64,000 nucleotides of DNA from contig NZ_JAMPJU010000001.1 of assembly GCF_025840185.1 (NCBI RefSeq), forward strand, positions 434,001 through 498,000, read 5' to 3'. Shown one piece after another: positions 21,762 to 32,486 of this stretch. Made by a program: the position numbers and the translations under genes. Each line of letters begins with the position of its first letter. The stretch's first letter is position 1. The DNA comes from Brenneria izbisi. Lineage in GTDB: Bacteria; Pseudomonadota; Gammaproteobacteria; Enterobacterales; Enterobacteriaceae. The notes under the pieces were generated by a model that saw only the letters and a program-made list of their open reading frames with translations, was not told where the DNA came from and made no database searches.

Positions 21762-22058
21762 ATGCTGTATGTCATTTATGCCGAGGATAGTGCCGATTCG
21801 CTGGAAAAACGGCTGGCGGTAAGGCCAGACCACCTCGCCCGCCTGAATCAATTACATGATCAGGGCCGGTTGCTCACCGCGGGGCCGACACCAGCCGTGG
21901 ACAGTGAAAATCCAGGCAACGCCGGTTTTACGGGTTCCGTTGTCATCGCTGAGTTTGAGTCTCTGGAGGAGGCAAACGCATGGGCGCAGGCTGACCCTTA
22001 CATGATGGCCGGTGTTTATCGTCAGGTAACGGTCAAACCTTTCAAGAAAGTTTTTTAG
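21762..22058 (+). CDS. yciI: YciI, YCII-related domain protein
   Basis: A 98-residue ferredoxin-like-fold protein of the YCII family (related to muconolactone isomerase). The opening [17 protein letters not shown] and the central H/D residues (RPDHLARL) are typical. It is divergent from tonB as in E. coli. Its enzymatic activity is not established. Confidence 0.94.
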   Translation: MLYVIYAEDSADSLEKRLAVRPDHLARLNQLHDQGRLLTAGPTPAVDSENPGNAGFTGSVVIAEFESLEEANAWAQADPYMMAGVYRQVTVKPFKKVF

Positions 22059-22072
22059 TCTCCTTCCATTAC

Positions 22073-22100
22073 CATGGTCACCTTGCTGGTGGTGACCATG
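22073..22100. repeat. Strong hairpin downstream of yciI
   Basis: CATGGTCACC and GGTGACCATG form a perfect 10-bp stem around 8 nt. No T run follows, so it is either a transcript-stabilising hairpin or a protein-binding palindrome rather than a classical terminator. Confidence 0.7.
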
Positions 22101-22199
22101 AAGTCGAACGTCCAAGCCTGTCTCTCGCGGAAAAGCTGAAATATTTTAGTCATTTAACCATGCTAGCCTGGATACTCTTCATGAGTAGAGAGTCACGAC

Positions 22200-23861
22200 A
22201 TGTTAACGTCCATTATTTCTCGCTTTGGCCTCTTAACGAAAAACCGCCACTATCGGTTGGGCATCCTTTCCGGGTTACTGCTGATCATCGGATTATTTTC
22301 TTTCTTGCAGTTGATTTCGATCGGCATCATTTCTCAAACCATGACGCAGGTAAAATTAGCGATTTCCGCCAATGATAACCTGATCCACCAGCAGGCGCTG
22401 ATGGATAAAACCAGAATGGCCGTCATGAATGCCAGCGACAAGTTAAACCGCGCAGGCATTTACCTGCTGGTCGATAAGGAAACGGGTTCGGAAGGCAGTT
22501 GGCACAGCCTGATGGATGAGGCCGAAGCCTCACTGGAACAAGCCAGGATCAATTATCAGTTACTGGAAAAATCCGCCACCGATCTGAGCGACGAACAGTC
22601 GCTGAATAATCTGAAACAGAGTTATCACCAGTTATACAACGGGCTGATTGAACTGGCGCAAGGCATCAAAGCTACCAACGGAATTGATATTTTCTTCGCC
22701 ATCCCCATTCAGGCGTATCAAAACGACTTTACCCAGAAATATGCGCGCTATCTGCAAAGCAACAGTGCGTTACAGAAACAACACGGACAACAATTTCTCG
22801 CCTCTCTCGACCTCACCCAACTGATATTCATGATTGTGCTGGGCGTATTGCTGGCGCTATCCCTTGCCGTTGGGTTAGGCGTTAACCGTATAATTATCCG
22901 TCCGCTGACGCGGATTATTCAGCATCTACAACGCATCGCCGCAGGCGACCTGTCGCGGTCGCTCCATCTGGAACACTCGGCCATGCAAGAAATCAACCTG
23001 TTGCACGGCAACGTGATCCAGATGCAGAACGGACTGGTGGCTCTGGTGAATCGCGTCCGCCAAAGCGTCGACAATATGATCTTCCAGGTTGATAAAGTCG
23101 CTCAGGATAACCAGATGCTTTCCGAACAGGCCAGCAAACAGTCTCATGAGTTAAAGGCGACCACCGAACATATTATGCAGTTGGGCCAGCATCTCGAACA
23201 AAATGCCGGACACACTCGGCAGGCCAGCCTGTACGCCACCGACGCCAGCAATATTGCGATGCAAGGCGAAATGATGATGGATGAAGTCAAAGAAGCCATG
23301 TCGGACATCACCGGCAGAACACGGGAAATGACAGAGGCCATCGGCATGATTGAAAACGTGGCGTTTCAAACACACATTTTGTCCTTGAATGCGGCGATAG
23401 AAGCCGCCCACGCGGGGGAAATGGGGCGAGGGTTTTCCGTCGTCGCCCGTGAAGTGGGTTCGCTGGCGTCACAAAGCAGCCATTCTGCGCAAAATATTAA
23501 CGCGTTAATCCGGGATTCAGATCACAGTGTTGAAACCGGCGCCCTGCTGGTGCAAAAACTGAATGACAGCTTGCAAGAAATCATCCATGCGGCAAAAGGC
23601 ACCAGCACATTTTTAAGCGAAATATCTGAAATATCTCATCAGCAAAATGAGAGCATTCAGCAAGTGACCAATCGTATCAGCACGCTGAATGACAGCGTTC
23701 GACAGAATGCGGATCAGGTTGAAACGTCAGCGTTAACATTCTCATCCCTGTTGCAACAAACCGAACAACTCAATGCGACCGTTTCCCTGTTTCAGTTGCC
23801 TGCCGATGAAAAGACGCTCACCCATATGACCGGTAACACACTTATACCCGCGTTATCCTGA
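22200..23861 (+). CDS. Methyl-accepting chemotaxis protein, divergent signalling tip
   Basis: A transmembrane chemoreceptor of 553 residues. Two membrane segments (about 19-42 and 207-227) bracket a Tar-like four-helix periplasmic ligand domain. A HAMP domain follows (about 228-280), then the coiled-coil signalling domain with its hairpin tip at about 386-412. The tip reads [21 protein letters not shown]; the arginine usual in EAARAGE is His404, and FQTN is FQTH. There is no NWETF-type CheR/CheB docking end. The gene occupies the place of kch between yciI and yciY. Ligand unknown. Confidence 0.93.
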   Translation: MLTSIISRFGLLTKNRHYRLGILSGLLLIIGLFSFLQLISIGIISQTMTQVKLAISANDNLIHQQALMDKTRMAVMNASDKLNRAGIYLLVDKETGSEGSWHSLMDEAEASLEQARINYQLLEKSATDLSDEQSLNNLKQSYHQLYNGLIELAQGIKATNGIDIFFAIPIQAYQNDFTQKYARYLQSNSALQKQHGQQFLASLDLTQLIFMIVLGVLLALSLAVGLGVNRIIIRPLTRIIQHLQRIAAGDLSRSLHLEHSAMQEINLLHGNVIQMQNGLVALVNRVRQSVDNMIFQVDKVAQDNQMLSEQASKQSHELKATTEHIMQLGQHLEQNAGHTRQASLYATDASNIAMQGEMMMDEVKEAMSDITGRTREMTEAIGMIENVAFQTHILSLNAAIEAAHAGEMGRGFSVVAREVGSLASQSSHSAQNINALIRDSDHSVETGALLVQKLNDSLQEIIHAAKGTSTFLSEISEISHQQNESIQQVTNRISTLNDSVRQNADQVETSALTFSSLLQQTEQLNATVSLFQLPADEKTLTHMTGNTLIPALS

Positions 23862-23873
23862 TATCCGGGCGCG

Positions 23874-24050
23874 TTACCATTCATGCGTCACCGCAAATAA
23901 CAACGCGCGCCGTTGGTGCTTTTGTTGCAAATAGCGCGCATAGTGAATATGGCGATAGGTGCGGGACTGGGCCTCCAGCCAGCGGCTTCTTCGACGCTGA
24001 ACCTGACGTAACATGCGCCAACGGCTTACTTCATTGCGACTGCGTTTCAT
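23874..24050 (-). CDS. yciY: YciY small basic protein
   Basis: A 58-residue, very Arg-rich protein starting MKRSRNEVSRWRM, clearly matching E. coli YciY (MKRSR-EV-RWRM). Start is ATG 24050 rather than an in-frame ATG three codons upstream. It is next to clsA, as in E. coli. The high basic content suggests nucleic-acid or membrane-surface contact, but no function is known. Confidence 0.85.
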   Translation of the reverse strand: MKRSRNEVSRWRMLRQVQRRRSRWLEAQSRTYRHIHYARYLQQKHQRRALLFAVTHEW

Positions 24051-24245
24051 GCGTGTCACTCTTCTCTCAGCAACAGGTGACGAACATTATAGAAGCTTCC
24101 GATGGCGATCCAAGCAATGTTTAAATTTGTCTGAACTGAAAACCGTCAACCACCCTATACTATTCTGACCAAAGGCGTTTCCCCTTTCATAAAACTATGC
24201 GTACACTTTACTGATATTTTACCGCAGGGAATCTGTCTCGCCTCT

Positions 24246-25706
24246 ATGACAACATTTTATACCGTAATGAGTTGGTTGCTTGTTTTCAGTTACTGGTTGC
24301 TGATCGCGGGGGTCACGCTGCGTATTCTGATGAAACGTCGGGCGGTGCCGTCGGCTATGGCCTGGTTGCTGGTCATTTATATCCTGCCACTTGTCGGTAT
24401 TGTTGCTTATCTCTCTTTTGGCGAATTGCATTTAGGTAAACGCCGAGCCGAACGCGCCAGTAAAATGTGGCCTTCCACGGCCAAATGGCTGCGCGAGTTG
24501 AAAGAATATCGGCGGATTTTTGCCACCGAAAACAGCGAAGTCGCCAGCGCGCTATTCCAACTTTGCGAGCGACGTCAAGGGATTGGTGGCGTCAAAGGCA
24601 ACCAATTGCAATTGCTCACCACTTTCGAAGATACCATTAAGGCACTATTGCGTGATATCAATCTCGCCCGTAATAACATCGAGATGGTGTTTTACATCTG
24701 GCAACCCGGCGGATTGGTGGAGCCGATTACCAGTGCGTTGATTGCCGCCGCGCGCCGTGGCGTACATTGCCGTATTTTGCTCGACTCGGCAGGCAGCGTT
24801 CGTTTCTTCCGCAATCAGCATCCCGAACTGATGCGCACCGCCGGGATCGAAGTCATCGAGGCACTAAAGGTCAACCTGTTCCGTGCCTTTCTGCGACGTA
24901 TGGATTTACGCCAGCATCGTAAAATTGTTCTGATCGACAATCGCATCGCTTATACCGGCAGTATGAATATGGTCGATCCGCGTTACTTTAAGCAGGATGC
25001 TGGCGTCGGACAATGGATTGATCTGATGGCGCGGGTTGAAGGCCCGGTGGCGACCACGCTGGGGATTATCTATTGCTGCGACTGGGAAATGGAGACCGGC
25101 AAACGCCTTTTGCCGCCGCCGCCGGATGTCAACGTGATGCCCTTTGAACAGGAGAGCGGCCACACCATTCAGGTAATAGCGTCCGGGCCGGGGTATCCAG
25201 AAGAAATGATCCATCAGGCGCTGTTGACCGCAGTCTATTCCGCCCGTAAGCAGTTGATCATGACGACGCCCTATTTTGTCCCCAGCGACGATCTGCTGCA
25301 TGCCATCTGCACCGCCGCCCAACGCGGCGTGGATGTCAGCATCATTGTGCCGTACAAAAATGACTCGATGTTGGTGGGCTGGGCCTGCCGCGCCTTCTTT
25401 ACTGAACTGTTGGATGCCGGCGTGAAGATTTACCAGTTCAAAGACGGGTTGCTGCACACCAAGAGCGTTTTGGTCGATGGACAGTTGAGTCTGGTCGGCA
25501 CCGTCAATCTCGATATGCGCAGCCTGTGGCTGAACTTTGAAATTACGCTGGTCATTGACGATGCGGGGTTTGGCAGCGATTTGTCTTGTGTGCAGGAGGA
25601 CTATATCGCACGTTCCGCTTTGCTGGAGCCGTCTCAATGGCAAAACCGACCTTACTGGCAGCGAATTGTTGAGCGGTTATTTTACTTTTTCAGTCCCCTG
25701 CTATAA
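24246..25706 (+). CDS. clsA: Cardiolipin synthase A
   Basis: ClsA condenses two phosphatidylglycerol molecules to cardiolipin in the inner membrane. The 486-residue product has two N-terminal membrane segments (about residues 5-27 and 37-58) and two phospholipase D HKD motifs: [18 protein letters not shown] and [18 protein letters not shown]. Full length for the family. It lies between yciY and yciU as in E. coli. Confidence 0.97.
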   Translation: MTTFYTVMSWLLVFSYWLLIAGVTLRILMKRRAVPSAMAWLLVIYILPLVGIVAYLSFGELHLGKRRAERASKMWPSTAKWLRELKEYRRIFATENSEVASALFQLCERRQGIGGVKGNQLQLLTTFEDTIKALLRDINLARNNIEMVFYIWQPGGLVEPITSALIAAARRGVHCRILLDSAGSVRFFRNQHPELMRTAGIEVIEALKVNLFRAFLRRMDLRQHRKIVLIDNRIAYTGSMNMVDPRYFKQDAGVGQWIDLMARVEGPVATTLGIIYCCDWEMETGKRLLPPPPDVNVMPFEQESGHTIQVIASGPGYPEEMIHQALLTAVYSARKQLIMTTPYFVPSDDLLHAICTAAQRGVDVSIIVPYKNDSMLVGWACRAFFTELLDAGVKIYQFKDGLLHTKSVLVDGQLSLVGTVNLDMRSLWLNFEITLVIDDAGFGSDLSCVQEDYIARSALLEPSQWQNRPYWQRIVERLFYFFSPLL

Positions 25707-25762
25707 ATACCGCTTTCAGCATGTTTTAATAACGCCCTTTATGCATTAACAGGAATTGCGCT

Positions 25763-26086
25763 ATGGATTTGAATAACCGCCTGACCGAAGATGAAGCGCT
25801 GGAACAGGCTTACGACATCTTTCTGGAACTGGCCGCCGATAATCTCGATCCGGCAGATATTCTGCTGTTCAATCTGCAATTCGAGGAGCGTGGCGGCGCC
25901 GAGCTATTCGATCCGGCGCAAGACTGGGCCGAGCATGTTGATTTCGATCTGAACCCTGACTTTTTTGCCGAAGTGGTGATTGGACTTGGGGAACAGGACG
26001 GTGGGGAAATCACGGATATTTTCGCCCGCGTGCTGATTTGCCGGGAAAAAGATCACAAGCTTTGCCATATTCTGTGGAAAGAATAA
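25763..26086 (+). CDS. yciU: YciU, HI1450-type putative double-stranded DNA mimic
   Basis: A very acidic 107-residue protein (DUF440 family) rich in Asp/Glu, which folds as a DNA-mimic surface in the Haemophilus homologue. The motif [21 protein letters not shown] is family-typical. It follows clsA and converges with oppF. The partner protein is unknown. Confidence 0.92.
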   Translation: MDLNNRLTEDEALEQAYDIFLELAADNLDPADILLFNLQFEERGGAELFDPAQDWAEHVDFDLNPDFFAEVVIGLGEQDGGEITDIFARVLICREKDHKLCHILWKE

Positions 26087-26122
26087 GTGCCTGTGAAAAA
26101 AATACGTTCTCCCGCCCGATAA

Positions 26123-26146
26123 AGACGTCCCCGCCACGGGACGTCT
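26123..26146. repeat. Hairpin between convergent yciU and oppF
   Basis: AGACGTCCC and GGGACGTCT form a 9-bp stem with a 6-nt loop. No T run follows on either strand. By position it may protect or end both messages. Confidence 0.55.
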
Positions 26147-26155
26147 GATAGCGAT

Positions 26156-27184
26156 TCAAAGCTCCGCTTCTACCGGCAGCAGTGCCTGCGGGTCCACTTT
26201 CAAACAGGATACCGCATGATTAAAACTCCCTTCCATCACCGGTCTGGTTTTGCTGCACTCCGGCCCGACAATCGGACAGCGGGTGCAGAATACGCACCCC
26301 GATGGCGGATTGATCGGAGAAGGCAGTTCCCCTGTCAGCAACTGGATCGGTTTGTTTCTTTCTTTATCAGGATCCGGGATTGGCACCGCGGACATCAGCG
26401 CGCGCGTATAGGGGTGCAGAGGATGACGATAAATCTGCTCATAGGTTCCCAACTCCACCGCATGTCCCAGATACATCACCAATACCCGATCGGAAATATG
26501 CTTCACCACCGATAAATCATGGGCGATAAAAATCAGCGACAGCCGCATTTCACGCTGTAACTGTCTCAGCAGATTTACCACCTGCGCTTGAATGGAGACA
26601 TCAAGCGCGGAAACCGGCTCATCACAGATGATCAGTTTCGGCTCCAGGATCAGCGCCCGCGCGATACCGATACGCTGACACTGCCCGCCCGAAAACTCAT
26701 GCGGATAGCGGTTAATCAGATTCGGCAGTAAGCCGACTTTCAGCATCATGCTTTTAACGCGATCTTTTACCTCCTGACGTGTGAGTTCAGGGTGATACGT
26801 TTTCAACGGTTCAGCGATGATTTCTCCGATGGTCATCCGCGGATTCAGCGAGGCCAGCGGATCCTGAAAAATCATCTGAATATCGCTGCGCGCTTTACGC
26901 CATTCTCCATCATCCATCCCCAGCAAATCTTTACCCAACCAGGTGACTTTCCCGCTGGTCGCTTTGACCAGGCCGATAATCGCTCTGGCCAGGGTGGACT
27001 TGCCGCAACCGGACTCCCCCACCACGCCCAGCGTTTCGCCTTCATACAACCGAAACGTAACGCCATCCAACGCTTTCAATGTTTTCGCTGGTTGCCAGAA
27101 CCATTGCTTTTCATCTCTGAAATCAAAATGTATTTTCAGATCGACGACTTCCAGCAATACCGTTTTTTCCGTTGTACGATTCAT
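26156..27184 (-). CDS. oppF: Oligopeptide ABC transporter ATPase OppF
   Basis: One of two ATPases driving oligopeptide uptake. The 342-residue product has Walker [10 protein letters not shown] (about residue 58), signature SGGQCQR, Walker [13 protein letters not shown], and the C-terminal oligopeptide-type Cys cluster (CVFCTRCP...C) that may hold an iron-sulfur centre. Its ATG overlaps the oppD stop by 4 bp (ATGA), implying coupled translation. Last gene of the operon. Confidence 0.97.
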   Translation of the reverse strand: MNRTTEKTVLLEVVDLKIHFDFRDEKQWFWQPAKTLKALDGVTFRLYEGETLGVVGESGCGKSTLARAIIGLVKATSGKVTWLGKDLLGMDDGEWRKARSDIQMIFQDPLASLNPRMTIGEIIAEPLKTYHPELTRQEVKDRVKSMMLKVGLLPNLINRYPHEFSGGQCQRIGIARALILEPKLIICDEPVSALDVSIQAQVVNLLRQLQREMRLSLIFIAHDLSVVKHISDRVLVMYLGHAVELGTYEQIYRHPLHPYTRALMSAVPIPDPDKERNKPIQLLTGELPSPINPPSGCVFCTRCPIVGPECSKTRPVMEGSFNHAVSCLKVDPQALLPVEAEL

Positions 27185-28176
27185 AGCACCTCCTCAACCG
27201 CTCTGAAGCAAGCGCGCATACGTCCGTTATTGAAAGACGTTAACGCTGGCGTGTTATGGCAAACATCCATCGCATAAGGACAACGTGGCTGGAACGGGCA
27301 ACCTTTGGGTAAGCGCAGTAAATTGGGTGGATTGCCGGCGATAGTCGCCAGCGTTTCATCTTCCGCATCCAGGCGGGGAACCGCGTTCAACAACCCGACG
27401 GAATAAGGATGACTTGGCTGATAAAACACGTCACGCGCCATGCCATATTCCATCGTCCTCCCCGCGTACATCACCAGCACCTTATCGCAGATACCCGCCA
27501 CCACGCCAAGATCATGGGTAATCAAGATAATGGCGGTATTGAATTCGTGTTTCAGTTCATTAAGCAGCGTCATGATTTGCGCCTGAACCGTCACATCCAG
27601 CGCCGTCGTCGGTTCATCCGCGATCAGCAGCTTAGGCCGGCACAACAACGCCATAGCGATCATGACGCGCTGACGCATCCCGCCGGAGAACTCATGGGGA
27701 TACATTTTCATGCGTTTACGCGCTTCCGGCATTTTTACCGCATCCAGCATTCTGACCGACTCTTCAAAAGCTTCCCGCTTGCTGATCCGTTTGTGCAACA
27801 TCAGCACCTCCATCAGTTGCTCACCCACCCGCATATAGGGGTTTAGCGATGTCATCGGATCCTGAAAAATCATGGCGATTTCTTCAGCACGCAACTTGTT
27901 CAACTGCTGTTCCGGCAGATTTAAAATCTCTTTGCCGCGAAAACGGGCTGAGCCGGTAATGCGACCGTTCTGGGCCAACAAGCCCATCAACGCGAATGCG
28001 GTTTGCGACTTGCCCGATCCCGATTCACCAACAATGCCCAACGTTTCCCCGGCATTCAGCCTGAACGTCAGGTCGTTTACCGCCGTGACCTCGCCATCCT
28101 GCGTATGAAACGTCACGCGTAAATCCTGAACACTGAGCAGCGCCTCATTCTCACCGGCTGAATTCATCCTATTCAT
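27181..28176 (-). CDS. oppD: Oligopeptide ABC transporter ATPase OppD
   Basis: The partner ATPase to OppF (331 residues). Walker A is GESGSGKSQ, signature SGGMRQR, Walker [13 protein letters not shown]; the C-terminus carries the [14 protein letters not shown] cluster. GAGGAGGGG lies upstream of ATG 28176. It begins 11 bp after oppC. Confidence 0.97.
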   Translation of the reverse strand: MNRMNSAGENEALLSVQDLRVTFHTQDGEVTAVNDLTFRLNAGETLGIVGESGSGKSQTAFALMGLLAQNGRITGSARFRGKEILNLPEQQLNKLRAEEIAMIFQDPMTSLNPYMRVGEQLMEVLMLHKRISKREAFEESVRMLDAVKMPEARKRMKMYPHEFSGGMRQRVMIAMALLCRPKLLIADEPTTALDVTVQAQIMTLLNELKHEFNTAIILITHDLGVVAGICDKVLVMYAGRTMEYGMARDVFYQPSHPYSVGLLNAVPRLDAEDETLATIAGNPPNLLRLPKGCPFQPRCPYAMDVCHNTPALTSFNNGRMRACFRAVEEVL

Positions 28177-28187
28177 GCAACCCCTCC

Positions 28188-29096
28188 TCAGCGATCTTTC
28201 GGATCGAGGGCATCACGCAGGCCATCGCCGATAAAATTGAAACAAAATAGCGTTACCACCAGAAAGGCGGCGGGATAAAGCAGTAGCCAGGAAGAGACTT
28301 CCATCGAGTTGGCGCCATCATTCAACAACGCGCCCCAACTGCTTAACGGTTCCTGCGTACCTAATCCCAAAAAACTCAGGAAGGATTCGAACAGGATCAT
28401 GTTCGGCACCAGCAATGAGGCATACACCACCACTACACCCAGTACGTTCGGCACAATATGGCGCAACACGATGCCGCGCGTCGAAACGCCGGAAACCATC
28501 GCAGCCTCAATGAACTCTTTACGTTTCAGGCTTAGCGTCTGACCGCGTACGATCCGCGCCATATCCAGCCAGGAAACCATGCCTATCGCCACGAAGATCA
28601 ACAGCATGTTCTGTCCGAAAAAGGTCACCAGCAGAATGACGAAAAACATGAACGGGAAGGAGTTGAGGATCTCCAACAGTCGCATCATAACGGAATCGAC
28701 TTTACCGCCCAGATAACCGGACAGCGCGCCGTATAACGTGCCGACCACCACAGCCACCAACGCCGCCGCGACCCCCACCATTAACGACACGCGCCCGCCG
28801 ATCGCCACGCGCACCAGCAGATCGCGACCGGAAGAGTCGGTGCCGAAATAGTGACCGGAAGTCATGTCCGGGGCGGAAGACATCATCCCCCAGTCAGTAT
28901 CCGCATAATTAAACGGCGACACCAACGGCGCAATAATCACAAACAGCGTGATCACCCCCAGCACCAGCAAACTGGCCAACGCCGCCCGATTATTGATAAA
29001 ACGCAACCGGGCATCCTGCCACAGACTGCGCCCTTCAATCTCCATCTGCTCACTGAAACTTTCCAGGGCTTCAATATCTTTTCGATGCCAAAACAT
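28188..29096 (-). CDS. oppC: Oligopeptide ABC transporter permease OppC
   Basis: A 302-residue inner-membrane permease with an N-terminal cytoplasmic stretch, about six membrane helices, and the ATPase-contact (EAA) loop around [21 protein letters not shown]. It is nearly collinear with E. coli OppC, ending in [12 protein letters not shown]. It lies 12 bp after oppB. Confidence 0.97.
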   Translation of the reverse strand: MFWHRKDIEALESFSEQMEIEGRSLWQDARLRFINNRAALASLLVLGVITLFVIIAPLVSPFNYADTDWGMMSSAPDMTSGHYFGTDSSGRDLLVRVAIGGRVSLMVGVAAALVAVVVGTLYGALSGYLGGKVDSVMMRLLEILNSFPFMFFVILLVTFFGQNMLLIFVAIGMVSWLDMARIVRGQTLSLKRKEFIEAAMVSGVSTRGIVLRHIVPNVLGVVVVYASLLVPNMILFESFLSFLGLGTQEPLSSWGALLNDGANSMEVSSWLLLYPAAFLVVTLFCFNFIGDGLRDALDPKDR

Positions 29097-29108
29097 AACG
29101 CCCCCGAC

Positions 29109-30029
29109 TCAGTAGCGGATTTTAGGGTCGATAACCGCGTATAACACGTCAATTATCGCATTGAATAAAATGGTCAATCCACCGACCAGAATGGTCAGGC
29201 TGAGTACCAGCGAATAATCACGATTCAGTGCGCCATTCACAAACAACTGACCGATTCCCGGCAACCCGAAAATGGTTTCAATCACCATTGAGCCGGTAAT
29301 AATGCCGACGAATGCCGGTCCCATATATGAAAGCACCGGCAACAGCGCCGGTTTCAACGCATGACGTAGAATAATGCGGCGCATAGGCAACCCTTTGGCC
29401 CGTGCGGTGCGAATGAAGTTGGAATGAAGAATTTCAATCATCGAACCTCTGGTAATCCGCGCAATACTCGCAATATAAGAGAGCGACAACGCCACCATCG
29501 GTAAAATCATGAATCTGGCTTCACCACCGTTCCAGCCGCCGCCTGGCAGCCAGCGCAGCGTAATCGCAAAGATCAGCACCAGTAAGGGCGCAACCACAAA
29601 ACTTGGGATCACTACTCCCGTCATGGCAAACCCCATGACTGTATAGTCCCATTTACTATTTTGCTTCAACGCGGCAACCACACCGGCGGTCACCCCCAAT
29701 ATCACAGCCAGTAAAAAAGCGGCGGCGCCCAGTTTGGCGGAAACCGGAAATGACGCCGCCACCAAATCGTTTACGGAATAATCTTTGTATTTGAAAGAAG
29801 GTCCAAAATCACCCTGCGCCAACTGCAATAAATAATTGCCGTATTGCGTCAGGATGGGATCGTTCAGATGATATTTGGCCTCAATATTCGCCATCACTTC
29901 AGGTGGAAGATTACGCTCCCCGGTAAATGGGCTGCCTGGCGCCAGCCTCATCATAAAAAACGAAATTGTAATCAGTATAAATAGTGTTGGAATAGCTTCC
30001 AGACAGCGGCGAAATATGAATTTTAACAT
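29109..30029 (-). CDS. oppB: Oligopeptide ABC transporter permease OppB
   Basis: A 306-residue permease with about six membrane helices and the EAA loop at NFIRTARAKGLPMRRIILRH. It forms the channel with OppC. It is separated from oppA by 56 bp that contain a terminator-like hairpin, which should lower expression of oppBCDF relative to oppA. Confidence 0.97.
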   Translation of the reverse strand: MLKFIFRRCLEAIPTLFILITISFFMMRLAPGSPFTGERNLPPEVMANIEAKYHLNDPILTQYGNYLLQLAQGDFGPSFKYKDYSVNDLVAASFPVSAKLGAAAFLLAVILGVTAGVVAALKQNSKWDYTVMGFAMTGVVIPSFVVAPLLVLIFAITLRWLPGGGWNGGEARFMILPMVALSLSYIASIARITRGSMIEILHSNFIRTARAKGLPMRRIILRHALKPALLPVLSYMGPAFVGIITGSMVIETIFGLPGIGQLFVNGALNRDYSLVLSLTILVGGLTILFNAIIDVLYAVIDPKIRY

Positions 30030-30041
30030 TGCTCATACCTG

Positions 30042-30077
30042 TAAAAAAACAGACAGGACGGAATACCGCCTGTCTGT
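30042..30077 (-). terminator. Intra-operon terminator between oppA and oppB
   Basis: On the minus strand ACAGACAGG and CCTGTCTGT form a 9-bp stem around an 11-nt loop and lead into seven T. It is located between the oppA stop and the oppB start, so read-through controls the downstream genes. Confidence 0.88.
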
Positions 30078-30085
30078 CATTTTTA

Positions 30086-31723
30086 TTAATGCTTGATAAT
30101 ATAAAGATCTTTAACGTAAACGTAATCCAGCGGATCTTTACCGGTTAATCCGCCGACATAGGGTTTTACCAACCGAATATTGGCGTAGTAATAAACCGGC
30201 GCGATGACCGCATCCTTATCCAGCAAAGCCTCAGCTTGCTGATAAATCACCGAACGCGCTTCATCCGTGGTCACCTGCAAGGATTTGCTCATCAATTGAT
30301 CAAATTCCTGATTTTTATAATGCGACGTGTTGTTACTGCTGTCCGATATCATGCTATTCAGGAAGGTAGACGGCTCATTATAGTCGGCGCACCACCCCGC
30401 ACGCGCAATATCATATGTCCCCTGATGACGTGAACTGAGGTACGTTTTCCACTCCTGATTATCCAGCTTGACGGTAACGCCGATATTTTGCTTCCAGAGC
30501 GATGCCGCCGCAATAGCCAGCTTTTTATGTAAATCAGAGGTGTTATACAACAGGCTCAGCGTCAACGGTTTGTCGGCGGTATAACCCGCTTGCGCCAACA
30601 GTTTTTTTGCTTCTTCATTACGCTTCGCCTGCGGCCAGGTAAACCACTCCGGTTCGTCGACTTTCAATCCATCAATGTAAGGCGGCACAAAACCATAAGC
30701 CGGCGTGTCGCCCTGATTCTTGACTTTATTGGTTAAAATATCCTGGTTCAGCCCCAAACGCAGCGCGGTTCTTACCCGGACATCATTAAAGGGCGCTTTC
30801 TGATTATTGATTTCGTAATAATAAGTACACAAATAAGGATTGGCCTGCACTTCCTGCGGAATTTCTTTTTTCAGTTTCTGGAACAGTTCGATGGGCAGAT
30901 AATTATAGGTCATATCGATTTCACCGCTGCGGTAGCGGTTTACATCCGTCACTTCGGAGGCAATCGGCAAATAGGTGACCTGATTAATCACCGTATCGGC
31001 GTTATCCCAGTATTGCGGGTTGCGCGCCAGCACGATTTTTTCATTCACCACCCACGCTTTCAGCTTGTAGGCGCCATTACCAACCCAATTTTGTGGTTGC
31101 GTCCATTTATCGCCAAACTTTTCGACCACCGATTTATTGACCGGCGACATCGCCGGATAAATCGGCAATTTATAGAAATAAGGCACCGCTTCAGACAGCG
31201 TGATTTCCAGCGTATGATCGTCCAGGGCTTTCACTCCCAGCGTATCAGGGGCTTTCTTGCCGGCAATAATGTCATCGATATTCAATAAATGACCATATTG
31301 CAGATAGCTGGCATAAGGGGATGCGGTTTTGGGATCGGCCAGGCGTTGCCAGCTATAAACGAAATCCTGCGCCGTGACGGGATCACCGTTTGACCAGCGC
31401 GCATCTTTGCGCAAATGAAAAGTCCACACCTTGAAGTCTTTATTATCCCAACGTTCCGCCACGCCGGGGATCACTTTGCCGTTCACATCTGAAATCACCA
31501 GCCCTTCCAGCACATCGCGCAACACATTCGACTCTGGCACGCCTTCGATTTTATGCGGATCCAATGACGCCACTTCCGCGCCGTTATTGCGCACCAGTTC
31601 CTGTTTTTCCGCCAGTTGGACGCCAGCGGGAACGGTGGCCGCCCAGGTTTGTCCCCCTGTTGTTGCGTACGACAACGCAATGAAACTGGCCAGCAGGCTT
31701 TTTCTTGTGATCATGTGTGTCAT
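30086..31723 (-). CDS. oppA: Periplasmic oligopeptide-binding protein OppA
   Basis: The substrate-binding protein of the Opp system (family 5 solute-binding protein, 545 residues). A signal peptide is cut near TWA-ATVPAG, after which the mature sequence (VPAGVQLAEKQELVRNNG) matches E. coli OppA. GGAGAGGAGA precedes ATG 31723; another ATG three codons downstream (31714) is also possible. In E. coli the sRNA GcvB represses oppA; I could not confirm a target site here. Confidence 0.97.
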   Translation of the reverse strand: MTHMITRKSLLASFIALSYATTGGQTWAATVPAGVQLAEKQELVRNNGAEVASLDPHKIEGVPESNVLRDVLEGLVISDVNGKVIPGVAERWDNKDFKVWTFHLRKDARWSNGDPVTAQDFVYSWQRLADPKTASPYASYLQYGHLLNIDDIIAGKKAPDTLGVKALDDHTLEITLSEAVPYFYKLPIYPAMSPVNKSVVEKFGDKWTQPQNWVGNGAYKLKAWVVNEKIVLARNPQYWDNADTVINQVTYLPIASEVTDVNRYRSGEIDMTYNYLPIELFQKLKKEIPQEVQANPYLCTYYYEINNQKAPFNDVRVRTALRLGLNQDILTNKVKNQGDTPAYGFVPPYIDGLKVDEPEWFTWPQAKRNEEAKKLLAQAGYTADKPLTLSLLYNTSDLHKKLAIAAASLWKQNIGVTVKLDNQEWKTYLSSRHQGTYDIARAGWCADYNEPSTFLNSMISDSSNNTSHYKNQEFDQLMSKSLQVTTDEARSVIYQQAEALLDKDAVIAPVYYYANIRLVKPYVGGLTGKDPLDYVYVKDLYIIKH

Positions 31724-32387
31724 TCTCCTCTCCTTTGACTGTTTGACAAAACATCTGCATCTGAGTGGTGTTATTGACGATTCAGCGCGACTGCCATTTA
31801 TGCCTGACTAACAAGGTGTTAACGGATTCGTTGTATCTGCGTCGTCATGATTATCAGACAGAATCGATGATTACCGTAATAGAACCAATAAAAATAACTT
31901 ATCAATTACACTGCAATGACGATATTAATCCGAAGCTATCAAAAGCCCTCACATCCGCCAACATGTTTAAAGCCGCGTTGCTGAGTATTATTTAAGCCAA
32001 ATGAAGCAATCATTAAATATCATCAAGCCGATAAAGATTAACTAATTGATAAATTACGCTATTTAATATGATATGCCTTTTTATAAATAATCATCCATTA
32101 AACTATTGATACAAAAAAGATCTGCCCGAATCCTGACGCCGAGATAAGTAACCATACCATCGCTCGCTTAAACACATAACATCCTATTGCTCCATTCGTT
32201 ACAAATTTAGCAAAATATACTTAACCTATAGGGCTATGCAATGACAGTGCTCACGATTAAAAGATAAAAAAAGCATGTCAAACATTACATTTTTACATAA
32301 GAATTATTTATGAAAAGGCGAGAATATTCGCCAGCACAAAGGCATTGATGGGATGCCAGGCGCGGCGATAAAAACAGATAAGTTGAA

Positions 32388-32408
32388 TATTGATAATAAT
32401 TATCAATA
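32388..32408. promoter_or_regulatory. Fur-box-like palindrome
   Basis: The core TGATAATAATTATCA equals the 7-1-7 Fur consensus (TGATAATnATTATCA) at every fixed position, and the dyad extends to 10-1-10. It lies 338 bp upstream of adhE and 664 bp from oppA. The target is unclear. The half-site spacing excludes FNR. Confidence 0.7.
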
Positions 32409-32455
32409 ACCGCTTGCTGAATGGTGTCAGCATAACAAAAAATAGACAGAGATCA

Positions 32456-32486
32456 CAAAAAAGAGCCTCACAAATCGGTATGCTCT
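32456..32486 (-). terminator. Possible minus-strand terminator upstream of adhE
   Basis: AAAAGAGC and GCTCTTTT form an 8-bp stem with a 14-nt loop. On the minus strand six T follow the stem, and on the plus strand four. No gene feeding it is known. Confidence 0.4.

Noticed and set aside
31765-31995. A 76-codon frame in the oppA-adhE gap, considered as a ychE remnant
   Set aside because: The translation is not hydrophobic like YchE, and no homology can be recognised.
32388-32408. FNR site for adhE
   Set aside because: The TTGAT and ATCAA halves are 7 bp apart instead of 4, so the dyad fits Fur and not FNR.
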